DNA from: Desulfovibrionaceae bacterium
GTDB lineage: Bacteria; Desulfobacterota; Desulfovibrionia; Desulfovibrionales; Desulfovibrionaceae
Reading direction: 5' to 3'
DNA length: 64,000 nt
Assembly: GCA_015709205.1 (NCBI GenBank)
Contig: JACCQO010000007.1
Span: 92,492 to 156,491, forward strand
Shown here: positions 7,840 through 15,236 of the stretch, in pieces
Numbering within the stretch: the stretch's first letter is position 1
How the letters are laid out: each line of letters starts with the position of its first letter
The notes under the pieces: generated by a model
Told to the model about the DNA's origin: nothing
Databases searched by the model: none
What the model saw: the letters and a program-made list of their open reading frames with translations, nothing else
Position numbers and translations under genes: made by a program

Positions 7840-8262
7840 ATGTTGAAATCGATTCACGGCTTGAAGATCCCCCTGATGGCAACCTTGTGCCTGGCCTTCG
7901 TCCTGGTGGCTTCCAGCGCGTTCGCGGAGCAATACCAATGGACCATCCATTTCCCAAAGGGCCTTTCGGGAGCCCAGTGCCATATCCATGTCCAAGACGC
8001 CAGGTTTAATGTCAAGACTGCCGTCCTCAACGAAGGCGATACACTCACCTGGAGCACCGACTCTCGGTTGCGCCTCGTTTACGGCTCGTGCGACAATTAT
8101 CCCGGCCCGAAGACCGGCAGCGACCGCCTGCTGACCCGCGCTTGCGACGGGACGGACTTCGACCGCACCTTCATGGTGGCCACCAACATCAGTTGCGCGT
8201 ACGACGCCAGCTTCAACATCTGCCTGAAGGGAAACGGGGACGCGGGCTTCTGTCCGCAATGA
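7840..8262 (+). CDS. Secreted cysteine-containing protein, paralogue 2, unknown family
   Basis: The 140-residue protein has a signal peptide ending at SSAFA and a mature part starting EQYQWTIHFPKGLSGAQCHI. It is a diverged copy of the preceding gene, with the same cysteine layout and the same C-terminal pattern CLKGNGDAGFCPQ. The pair is separated by 80 bases and a terminator follows the second copy, so they form one transcription unit. Its start follows AAGGAG. Divergence is spread over the whole protein while cysteines and aromatic residues stay, which indicates selection on the fold. Function unknown; export through Sec is the only firm statement. Confidence 0.75.
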   Translation: MLKSIHGLKIPLMATLCLAFVLVASSAFAEQYQWTIHFPKGLSGAQCHIHVQDARFNVKTAVLNEGDTLTWSTDSRLRLVYGSCDNYPGPKTGSDRLLTRACDGTDFDRTFMVATNISCAYDASFNICLKGNGDAGFCPQ

Positions 8263-8285
8263 CGCGGCGCCGAGACTGACGCAAC

Positions 8286-8323
8286 AGCCCCCGGGATCGA
8301 CGAGCGACCGGGGGCTTTTCTTT
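8286..8323 (+). terminator. Rho-independent terminator after the secreted-protein pair
   Basis: AGCCCCCGG (8286-8294) pairs with CCGGGGGCT (8308-8316) and is followed by TTTTCTTTT. Confidence 0.85.
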
Positions 8324-8389
8324 TCGCGCGGGAGCCTGGGCCGCCGAACCACTCCTCTGCGGAGCATTTCCCGGCTCCCCCGGTGTCGA

Positions 8390-9484
8390 TCACAGGGGCC
8401 CGGGGGGAATCGCCCCGGGCCTGCCGATTCGGCAGATCAGCCGGGCGAGGACCGGACCGACGAAGATGACGGAGAAGAGCCGCAGGGTCTGCAGGGCGAG
8501 GATGAAGGCCACGTCGCAGTTGGTGCTGAGCGCGATGGCCGCCACCGTGTCCAGGCCGCCCGGGCTGGTGGAAAGATAGGCGCTCAGCACGTCCAGGCCG
8601 AGCTGTTGCATGAGCACCCACGCCGCGCCGCAGCACAGCACGATGAGCACCGTGGTGGACAGCAGGAGCTGCGGGATGGCCCGGAAGGCGTAGCGCACCA
8701 TGGACAGCGTGAAGCGCAGCCCCACGTACCAGCCGATGCAGGCGTAGGCCAGCCACAGGGTCCACTTGGGCACGGTGATCTCCAGCACACCCGTGGAGCC
8801 GAGCACGGCCCCCACGATCATGGGCAGGAGCATGTCCGACGCCGGGATGCGCACGAAGCGCGAAAAGAACGCCCCGCCGGCGATGAGGGCCAGCGTCGCC
8901 ACCGTGGGCCCGAACGGGGTGTGCAGCCCCAGGGACCACGTCTGCGCCACGTCCCCCATCCCGTGCCCGATGAGCAGCCGCGACACCACGGAGGCCGAGA
9001 GAATGACCAGGGACATGCGCAGGTACTGCATGAACGCGACCATGCGCATGTCCGCGCCGTAGGCCTGCGCCAGGGCCGTCATGGCCGCCGCGCCGCCCGG
9101 GATGGTGCCCCAGGCCGCCGTGCTGCCCGGCAGAGAGCCGAACCGCGCCAGCACCGCGCCCGTGAGCGCGCCGGAAAGGACGATGATGCCCACCGTGAGC
9201 AGCATGACGGGCCAGTCCTGGAGCATGGTCGCCAGGGTGGCGGGGGTGATGGCCCGCGCCACCATGGCCCCGATGACCGCCTTGGACAAGGTGAAGCCCC
9301 ACTCGGGCACATGCAGTTCCGCGCCGCGCAGGGCGAACGCGGCCCCGCCGAGCATGGGGCCCAGCAGCATGGCTGCCGGGAAGGAGGCGAGTTCGAGGGC
9401 GATGCAAAGCAGGATCGAAAGCCCGATGACGAGCAACCATTGCAGGGGACGGGTCGGTTGTGAACGGGACGACGATTGGGGCAT
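8390..9484 (-). CDS. AbrB-family membrane protein
   Basis: The 364-residue protein is a polytopic inner-membrane protein of the AbrB family (PF05145), often misnamed ammonia monooxygenase. About ten hydrophobic segments are visible. The family shows two related halves, here with the glycine/proline motifs GTIPGGAAAMTALAQAYGAD in the first and STSPGGLDTVAAIALSTNCD in the second. These paired PGG motifs indicate internal duplication. No transport substrate is established for the family. The ATG at 9484 has GGAG five bases upstream. It is divergent from the ArsR-family regulator at 9671, which may control it. Confidence 0.8.
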   Translation of the reverse strand: MPQSSSRSQPTRPLQWLLVIGLSILLCIALELASFPAAMLLGPMLGGAAFALRGAELHVPEWGFTLSKAVIGAMVARAITPATLATMLQDWPVMLLTVGIIVLSGALTGAVLARFGSLPGSTAAWGTIPGGAAAMTALAQAYGADMRMVAFMQYLRMSLVILSASVVSRLLIGHGMGDVAQTWSLGLHTPFGPTVATLALIAGGAFFSRFVRIPASDMLLPMIVGAVLGSTGVLEITVPKWTLWLAYACIGWYVGLRFTLSMVRYAFRAIPQLLLSTTVLIVLCCGAAWVLMQQLGLDVLSAYLSTSPGGLDTVAAIALSTNCDVAFILALQTLRLFSVIFVGPVLARLICRIGRPGAIPPGPL

Positions 9485-9670
9485 GAATACTCCGGTGAAG
9501 TGCGACGGCCGGAAGACGGCTCCGACGCAAACGGCCGCATGCGCGTGCGGCAAGCCTTACGCGCATGAGGCGGGGTTGTACAGCGCGGAGGTCCCGCCCG
9601 GGCGCGGCTCGGGGCTGGCCGGCCCCCTTGGGCGTTGACAGGCCGCCCGGTCGGGGCGTAGCTTCGAAAC

Positions 9671-10018
9671 ATGTCGAATTCCGAAAAACCGCCCTTCCCC
9701 GAACCAGTCCGCGAGTTGGAGCGGATGGCGCGGATGTTCAAGGCGCTCTCCAACCCCCACCGGCTGCGCATCTATCGCGAGCTGGCCGCCTGCGCGGACC
9801 GGCACGAAGCGCACCGCTCGTCCGAGGAGTTCCAGAACTGCCAATGCGATTTTGCCCAGCGCCTCGACCTGGCCCCCTCCACGGTCTGCCACCACTTCAA
9901 GGAACTGCGGGAGGCCGGGCTGGTGCACATGCAGCGCGAGGGCAAGGACGTGCTCTTTTGGGTGGACCGCGCGGCGGCCCGGCAACTCCGCGACCTGCTG
10001 GCCCGGAACGGAGACTGA
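9671..10018 (+). CDS. ArsR-family winged-helix transcription regulator
   Basis: The 115-residue protein has the ArsR fold: FKALSNPHRLRIYREL at the start and the recognition region LDLAPSTVCHHFKELREAGL, then the wing QREGKDVLFWV. An unusual insertion at residues 41-59 carries cysteines 41, 57 and 59 (NCQC), with Cys73 in the recognition helix, so metal or redox sensing is possible but not shown. It stands 75 bases before the iron-sulfur flavoprotein gene and is divergent from the AbrB-family gene, so either could be its target. Confidence 0.85.
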   Translation: MSNSEKPPFPEPVRELERMARMFKALSNPHRLRIYRELAACADRHEAHRSSEEFQNCQCDFAQRLDLAPSTVCHHFKELREAGLVHMQREGKDVLFWVDRAAARQLRDLLARNGD

Positions 10019-10092
10019 TTTTTTTGACCTTATCCTTCGATAGTTCTCGAAACTTCAAACAACACGCGCCCTACAGGCGCCAAGGAGCGATC

Positions 10093-10749
10093 ATGAAGGT
10101 AATGGCTTTCAACGGAAGCCCGAGAAAGACCAAATGGAACACCGCGACCATGCTGCAAACCGCCTTGGAGGGCGCGGCGGCGGCCGGGGCCGAAACCGAA
10201 CTGGTCAACCTGTATTCCCTGAATTTCAAGGGCTGCGCGAGCTGTTTTTCGTGCAAGCGGCTGGACAGGAAGGCCGTGGGCGTCTGCGCGCTCAAGGACG
10301 ATCTGCGGCCCATCCTGGAACGGGTGCGCGAGGCCGACGCCCTGCTCCTCGGCACGCCGGTGTACTACGGCGCGGAAACCGCCTGTACGCGCGCGTTCCT
10401 GGAGCGGCTGCAGTTCCCCTATCTCAACTACACGGACTACTCGAATTCGCACTTCCCGCGGCGCATCCCGACCGGGCTCATCTACACCATGAACGTCCCG
10501 GCCGAGATGATCCCGACCCTGGGCTACGAGACCGGCTTCGAGCGCACGCGCGCCAACCTGGCGCGGCACTTCGGCTCCTGCGAGCTGCTTACCGCCAACT
10601 TCACCACCCAGTACGACGACTATTCCAAGTACGAGGCCAACGCCAAGGCCGAGGACAAGGCGGCCTACCGCGAGGCGCACTTCGCCGACGACTGTCGCAA
10701 GGCCCGCGAGTTGGGCGCGCGCCTGGCCACGGGCAAGGTCGCGGCCTGA
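10093..10749 (+). CDS. Iron-sulfur flavoprotein, NADPH-dependent FMN reductase-like
   Basis: The 218-residue protein starts with a flavodoxin-like fold: MKVMAFNGSPRKTKWNTATM contains the FMN phosphate loop. The compact cysteine motif C48-x2-C51-x2-C54, then C65, matches the [4Fe-4S] site of archaeal and sulfate-reducer iron-sulfur flavoproteins. GTPVYYGAETACTRAFLERL is the second FMN contact region. Such proteins reduce O2, peroxide or quinone-like acceptors; the substrate here is unknown. CAAGGAG precedes the ATG. It follows the ArsR-family gene in the same direction and is likely under its control. Confidence 0.82.
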   Translation: MKVMAFNGSPRKTKWNTATMLQTALEGAAAAGAETELVNLYSLNFKGCASCFSCKRLDRKAVGVCALKDDLRPILERVREADALLLGTPVYYGAETACTRAFLERLQFPYLNYTDYSNSHFPRRIPTGLIYTMNVPAEMIPTLGYETGFERTRANLARHFGSCELLTANFTTQYDDYSKYEANAKAEDKAAYREAHFADDCRKARELGARLATGKVAA

Positions 10750-10774
10750 TCCGCCTGGCGGGCCGCGCAATCGC

Positions 10775-10809
10775 GCCGGGCCTCGACGGTTTCGCCGTCG
10801 AGGCCCGGC
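10775..10809 (+). terminator. Strong hairpin after the flavoprotein gene
   Basis: GCCGGGCCTCGACGG (10775-10789) pairs perfectly with CCGTCGAGGCCCGGC (10795-10809) around TTTCG. There is no T-run, so termination would be incomplete or of a U-tract-less type. Confidence 0.5.
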
Positions 10810-10873
10810 GGCCGTTGTGGGACGCGTTTACAGGCCCGTCGCGGTGGGATACTTGGGTGAATGGAGGTGCACC

Positions 10874-11983
10874 ATGCATTCCGCGATCCCCCGCGTCGTC
10901 CTGATCGTTCTCGCGTGCGCGTTGTCCCTGGCCGCCCCCGCGCGGGCCGATGAGCCCGTCCGGCCCCTGCTGACGCGGGAGGCGACCGAAACGTTGTGGC
11001 GCGCGCGCATCCAATCCTTTCTGGACCGCGGCGTCATTCCGCTCATCGACATGGAATCGAGCCTGCCCAACGAGGTCGCGGACGGCGACCTGGGCCCGGC
11101 CCTGCGGGCCATGGACAAGGAGGGCGTGGCGCTGATGGTCTGCGACGGCTACCAGGCGGAAAAGGACGGCGCGAGCAAGGGCTACCGCTGGGGCTACGCC
11201 GTGAGCCGTGCGGCCAACCGCCATCCGGACCGCCTGGTCCAGGCCACCAACGGCGGCACCAACCCCAACTGGACCTCCGGCAAGGGCGGCAGGCCCAACG
11301 ATTTCATCGACCAGACCGAGGTCCAGGCCCGCAGCGGCGACTACCCCATCCTGGCCGAGTTCGAATTCCGGCACTACCAGTCCAGCCAGCAGTGCAAGAA
11401 AGGGCGCACGGACCGGGACGTGAACCAGCCCCTGGACGGGGCCAACGGGCAACGGCTCTTTGCGCTGAGCCAGGAGACCGGGCTGGCGGTCCTTATCCAC
11501 CTGGAGCCGGAAGACGCCTGCATAGACGCCCTGGAACGGACCCTGGCCGCCTACCCCGGCGCCCGGATCATCGCCTGCCACTTCGGGCAGATCCGCCATC
11601 CCGGGCGGCAGACGCGCTTTGGCCCGGAGCTGGTGCGGCGGCTGCTCTCCACCTATCCCAACCTCTACTACGACCTGTCCGTGGGCGAGCCGGGGCGGCG
11701 CTATGCGTGCACGGATCGGCTGGACACCGTGCTCTGGGCCGACGCCGGGGCGTTCGGCGAACAGAGCGACCGTCTCAAGCCCGACTACGCCAAGGTGCTC
11801 ACGGACTTCAGCGACCGTTTCGTGGCGGGCTTCGACTACGGCGGGGGACGCGCCCCCCTGCCCGGCTTCATCGCCGCCCGCGCCGCCAATATCCGCCTGA
11901 TCCTGGCCGGGCTGCCCGCGCCGGTGCGGCACGCCATCTCCTACGGCAACGCCTGGCGTCTGCTCACCGGCAAGGCCTGGTAG
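10874..11983 (+). CDS. Exported amidohydrolase-like TIM-barrel protein
   Basis: The 369-residue protein has a signal peptide cleaved after APARA (residue about 26). The rest shows the strand-end pattern of amidohydrolase_2 barrels: FLDRGVIPLIDMESSLPNE, LAVLIHLEPEDACIDALE, GARIIACHFGQIRHP, LYYDLSVGEPG and FVAGFDYGGG. The HxH motif normally found at the first strand is replaced by DMES, so the metal site is atypical and activity cannot be assumed. A GGAGGT site lies before the start. It is a single gene between hairpins at 10775-10809 and 12040-12072. Confidence 0.65.
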   Translation: MHSAIPRVVLIVLACALSLAAPARADEPVRPLLTREATETLWRARIQSFLDRGVIPLIDMESSLPNEVADGDLGPALRAMDKEGVALMVCDGYQAEKDGASKGYRWGYAVSRAANRHPDRLVQATNGGTNPNWTSGKGGRPNDFIDQTEVQARSGDYPILAEFEFRHYQSSQQCKKGRTDRDVNQPLDGANGQRLFALSQETGLAVLIHLEPEDACIDALERTLAAYPGARIIACHFGQIRHPGRQTRFGPELVRRLLSTYPNLYYDLSVGEPGRRYACTDRLDTVLWADAGAFGEQSDRLKPDYAKVLTDFSDRFVAGFDYGGGRAPLPGFIAARAANIRLILAGLPAPVRHAISYGNAWRLLTGKAW

Positions 11984-12039
11984 CCCGACCGCGCGCCGTC
12001 AGCCGTTCCGCCACGGCTCACCGCCTCCCCCGCACACAG

Positions 12040-12072
12040 GAAGCGCCCGGAACACGGTTCCGGGCGCTTCTT
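12040..12072. terminator. Bidirectional hairpin between convergent genes
   Basis: GAAGCGCCCGGAAC (12040-12053) pairs perfectly with GTTCCGGGCGCTTC (12057-12070). It lies between the ends of convergent genes at 11983 and 12103. Confidence 0.65.
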
Positions 12073-12102
12073 GCGTGGAGGTTACTCATGCCGATAAACC
12101 GA

Positions 12103-13053
12103 TCATATGGAGCAGCGCATCGCGCCGAGGGGCGCGGCGAAGCCGGGGATGTAGGAGGTGGTGGTCACGTGGGCCGGGCCGAGCGGTACGTACAGGCCGG
12201 GATCGTCCGGAGACCGGCGGATGCGCAGCGAATCCGCGTCGAACTCCAGCCGCATGGGCACCAGCTCCAGGTCGCCCTCCCCGCACAGGCTCTCGCGCGT
12301 CTGCGGGGAATGGGTCTCGGGCAGGCGGCCCGGCCAGGCCACGGCCACGGCCGTGTGCACCGTGCTCACCGTGCGCAGCGCCCCGCCCGGGGCAAAGGAA
12401 AGACTGCCGACGTCGCCGTTCACGCCCACGGCGTCCGGATCAAAGGCGCGCACCGACCCCACGGGCGTCCGCACGGCCACGGGCTCGGCGGGCTCCAGCG
12501 AACGCACCTGCCCGTCCTCGAAAAAGCTCACGCCCATGCGTGCCGACACCCGGCCCGCCGGGGTCTCGACCTCCAGCCGCTCGTCGGGCCACAGGGTCAG
12601 GGAACGCAACCAGCCGCCGGGACCGAAGGAAACGCCGATCACCCGCAGGGCCTTGACGCCCAGCGGGGTCGCCAGGACCACGGGTTCGGCCAGCGCGGCC
12701 TCGTCCTCCTGGCTCCAGTAGCCGGAGAGCCGCCCGTTGAGCGGGAAGACGCGGCTCACGGCCCCGCCGGGATGGAAGGTGACCATCTCGGCGCGCATGG
12801 GCCCGGCCGGGGTCTGGACCACCGTGGGCCGTTCCAGGGGCAGGGACTTGAGCATGCCGTTGTCGTGAAATTCCAGGGACTGCACCGTGCGCCGCCGCAG
12901 GTCGTCGGTGGTGTGCTGGGGCGTGAGATCCCCAAGCCCGGTATGGAGCACGGACTCCCCGCAGGGCTGGCAGGAGCGCACGCGGCCGTCCGGGGTCCAT
13001 TCCACGGGTCCGCTCACGTGGACCGCACCGTGCGGGGTGCTCAGGGTCTGCAT
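12103..13053 (-). CDS. Beta-repeat protein of unknown function
   Basis: The 316-residue protein is built from about five degenerate repeats of 40-55 residues, each with a pattern like F-x3-G-x-(V/L)-RSL followed by V-x-TP-x-G. Examples are FHDNGMLKSLPLERPTVVQT, FGPGGWLRSLTLWPDERLEV and FFEDGQVRSLEPAEPVAVRT. This resembles MORN/YwqK-like beta-hairpin repeats; no enzyme motif is present. No signal peptide is visible. The start at 13053 follows AAGGAG; codons further upstream look non-coding. A sigma-54-like promoter lies 26-41 bases before the start. It is monocistronic. Confidence 0.7.
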   Translation of the reverse strand: MQTLSTPHGAVHVSGPVEWTPDGRVRSCQPCGESVLHTGLGDLTPQHTTDDLRRRTVQSLEFHDNGMLKSLPLERPTVVQTPAGPMRAEMVTFHPGGAVSRVFPLNGRLSGYWSQEDEAALAEPVVLATPLGVKALRVIGVSFGPGGWLRSLTLWPDERLEVETPAGRVSARMGVSFFEDGQVRSLEPAEPVAVRTPVGSVRAFDPDAVGVNGDVGSLSFAPGGALRTVSTVHTAVAVAWPGRLPETHSPQTRESLCGEGDLELVPMRLEFDADSLRIRRSPDDPGLYVPLGPAHVTTTSYIPGFAAPLGAMRCSI

Positions 13054-13078
13054 GGTCGCTCCTTGTTTGCAGAATAAA

Positions 13079-13094
13079 AGCAAGGAGGATGCCA
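13079..13094 (-). promoter_or_regulatory. Sigma-54-like promoter of the repeat protein
   Basis: Minus strand TGGCATCCTCCTTGCT differs from the consensus TGGCAC-N5-TTGC(A/T) only at the sixth base. The predicted start near 13068 leaves a 15-base leader that still includes the AAGGAG ribosome site. The remaining 300 bases to the next gene (13095-13392) hold no gene or motif I can name. Confidence 0.6.
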
Positions 13095-13392
13095 GAAATT
13101 TTATGATGTGATTTCGAATTGATACGAATGAAGCCTGTGGGGCTTGCCGTATCCTGAGACAAAAACGTCGCGGGAAACGACAAAGATGTCGTCGCACCAG
13201 TTGCCCTGTCGAAGAGGAAAGAAGCTGTCGGCGGTGCGCCGGAACCCCGCGTCGCACGATGCGTCGTTTTCCCGAAATCAAAACCGGACCGGGAGGCCGT
13301 CCGCGCCCTGCCCGTCCACGGCGTGCTCATCTTGCCGCGCGCCGCCTCCAGGCCGCGAGGCGGCGATGGCGTGCGGAAGGATGGATGCGGAG

Positions 13393-14640
13393 CTAGGCGG
13401 AGCGCCTTGCGGCGCGGGCTTGGTTCCCGGCCGTGCCGCCATCATGGCCGCCCTTGTCCCCGTCGGCGTCCCCGTCATCGCCCCCGACATCGCCGCTCAG
13501 GAGCACGCCGAGCCAGCGCGTGGCGTCGTTGGCGTCCAGGGCCACCTTGATGACCATGGTCAGGGGCACGGACAGGAGCATGCCCACGGTGCCCAACACC
13601 CAGCCCCAGAAGACCATGGAGACGAAGACCACCAGAGGCGAGAGGTTCATGCCCCGGCCCATGAGCCGGGGCTCGATGACGTTGCCCACGACCACGTTGA
13701 CCGCGACGTAGCCGCCGGCCGCGAGCAGCGCCGTGCCGCCGCCGAGCTGCACCAGGGCCAGGAGCACGGCGGGCACGGCCGCGGCCACCGAGCCGATGGT
13801 CGGCACGTAGTTGAGCAGAAAGGCGAGCAGCCCCCAGAGCACGGCGTAGTCCACGCCGAGCACGGCCAGCCAGAGCCCCAGCGCAAGGCCGGTGCCCAGG
13901 CTGACCAGGGTCTTCAGGGCCATATATTCCTTGATCTTGGCGATGGCCAGGGTGAAGCGCGGCAGGTGCGAATCCGGGTCGCCGAAGGCCGCGCGCAGCT
14001 TGGCCGGGAACCCGGCGGCCTCCAGGAGGATGAAGACCACGGTGAGCAGGATCAGGAAGGCGTCGCCGAGCACGCCGCCCAGGCCGCGGAGCATGGACGA
14101 GGCCACGCGCAGGGCCACGCCGGGGTCGAAGAGCCCGCGCAGCGCGGCGTCCGGCACGGGCAGCCCGTGCGCCGCGAGCCAGGCGTAGAGCCCGGCGGTC
14201 TGTTCCGAAAGGCGCGCCTGGTAGGCGGGCAGGGAGTTGCTGAAGCCCGTGACCGAGGTGCCGATGACCGCGAGCACCAGGGCCCCGGCGAGCACGATGG
14301 TCCCGAGCACCACGAGCAGTGCCGCGGCCTTGGGCACGCCCCTGCCCTGCAGCCAGAACAGCGGCGGCGCGGCGGCCACGGCCACGAAGGCCGCGAGCAG
14401 GAACGGCGCCATCAACGGCTCGGCCGCGCGCATGCCCGCGACCACGATGACGAAGGCCGCCAGCCCAAGGAGCACGCGCAGCCCCAGGGAGCGCTGCGCG
14501 CGGCCCGCTCCGGGCGGGGGGCCGGAGCGCGCCGAGGACGCCCCGGAGACCGGCGCGGCGGCGGGCGGCGCGCCGGAAACGGATCTGGAGTCGGATCTCG
14601 GCGCGGCCTGCGACTCGGGCTGGGGACCGGAGGGGGCCAT
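13393..14640 (-). CDS. AI-2E family transporter (PerM/TqsA-like)
   Basis: The 415-residue protein belongs to the AI-2E exporter-like family (PF01594). After a disordered Pro/Ser/Ala N-terminus (about 45 residues) there are around eight membrane segments. The family signature region NYVPTIGSVAAAVPAVLLAL and VVVGNVIEPRLMGRGMNLSP is intact. The tail after residue 385 is Asp/Gly-rich and soluble. Members export quorum signals, Na+ or other small molecules; substrate unknown here. The ATG starts two bases after the stop of the upstream gene and has no ribosome site of its own, so translation is probably coupled. Confidence 0.85.
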   Translation of the reverse strand: MAPSGPQPESQAAPRSDSRSVSGAPPAAAPVSGASSARSGPPPGAGRAQRSLGLRVLLGLAAFVIVVAGMRAAEPLMAPFLLAAFVAVAAAPPLFWLQGRGVPKAAALLVVLGTIVLAGALVLAVIGTSVTGFSNSLPAYQARLSEQTAGLYAWLAAHGLPVPDAALRGLFDPGVALRVASSMLRGLGGVLGDAFLILLTVVFILLEAAGFPAKLRAAFGDPDSHLPRFTLAIAKIKEYMALKTLVSLGTGLALGLWLAVLGVDYAVLWGLLAFLLNYVPTIGSVAAAVPAVLLALVQLGGGTALLAAGGYVAVNVVVGNVIEPRLMGRGMNLSPLVVFVSMVFWGWVLGTVGMLLSVPLTMVIKVALDANDATRWLGVLLSGDVGGDDGDADGDKGGHDGGTAGNQARAARRSA

Positions 14641-14642
14641 GG

Positions 14643-14954
14643 TCAGGAGAGCAGAAGGATGAAGGTGATCAGGGTCATGATCCAGCACATGAAGAAGAGC
14701 GTGTCGTGCTTGATGGCCTGGTCCTCGAGCCTGCGCCGATGCTGCTCCATCATCATCATCTCCTGCTCCACCCAGAAGTCGATGGCCTTGGTGTCGTAGC
14801 CCTTCTCCTCCATCTCGCGCTTCATGAACTGCAGGGAATCGCTCTGCGACAACCCGTACCAGCGCCCGGCGCGCTGGAACTTCATGACCACGTAGTAGGC
14901 GGCGAGCAACAGGGCATAGACGGCGACGAGAATGATGACGGTCGATGTGCTCAT
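14643..14954 (-). CDS. Small two-segment membrane protein, unknown
   Basis: The 103-residue protein has an N-terminal membrane segment (STVIILVAVYALLLAAYYVV) and a C-terminal one (FFMCWIMTLITFILLLS). Between them is a soluble, methionine-rich helical loop (WVEQEMMMMEQHRRRLED). No family was recognised. It ends two bases before the AI-2E transporter start, so the two are cotranscribed and probably translationally coupled, which suggests an accessory role. No good ribosome site is seen at 14954. Confidence 0.65.
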   Translation of the reverse strand: MSTSTVIILVAVYALLLAAYYVVMKFQRAGRWYGLSQSDSLQFMKREMEEKGYDTKAIDFWVEQEMMMMEQHRRRLEDQAIKHDTLFFMCWIMTLITFILLLS

Positions 14955-15172
14955 GGCGCTGTAATCGGGGGGTGCGGGGACATCGTGCGGGAGTGCCGTC
15001 CATCCGCTAGCCACCCCGTCCCCACTCGCACTATGCCAGCTGTGCGCAACCAAGGCAACTCATTCCGGATGTTGCGTATCGTCTGGACGATCCCGCCGCC
15101 CCCGATTCCCGGAACGGCGCGGCCGCCCGGGCCGCGGGCCCGGCCCCGCCCTTTCGGCCCGCGCGGCGCACG

Positions 15173-15204
15173 AAAAAAACGGCCGCGCCCGGGGGCGCGG
15201 CCGT
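15173..15204 (-). terminator. Rho-independent terminator of the TRAP operon
   Basis: On the minus strand ACGGCCGCGCC pairs with GGCGCGGCCGT (stem 15179-15189 / 15194-15204), followed by a run of seven T (15173-15179). It sits 33 bases after the permease stop. Confidence 0.88.
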
Positions 15205-15236
15205 GGGGCGGGCGTTGCCGTGCGGCTCTCGGACGA

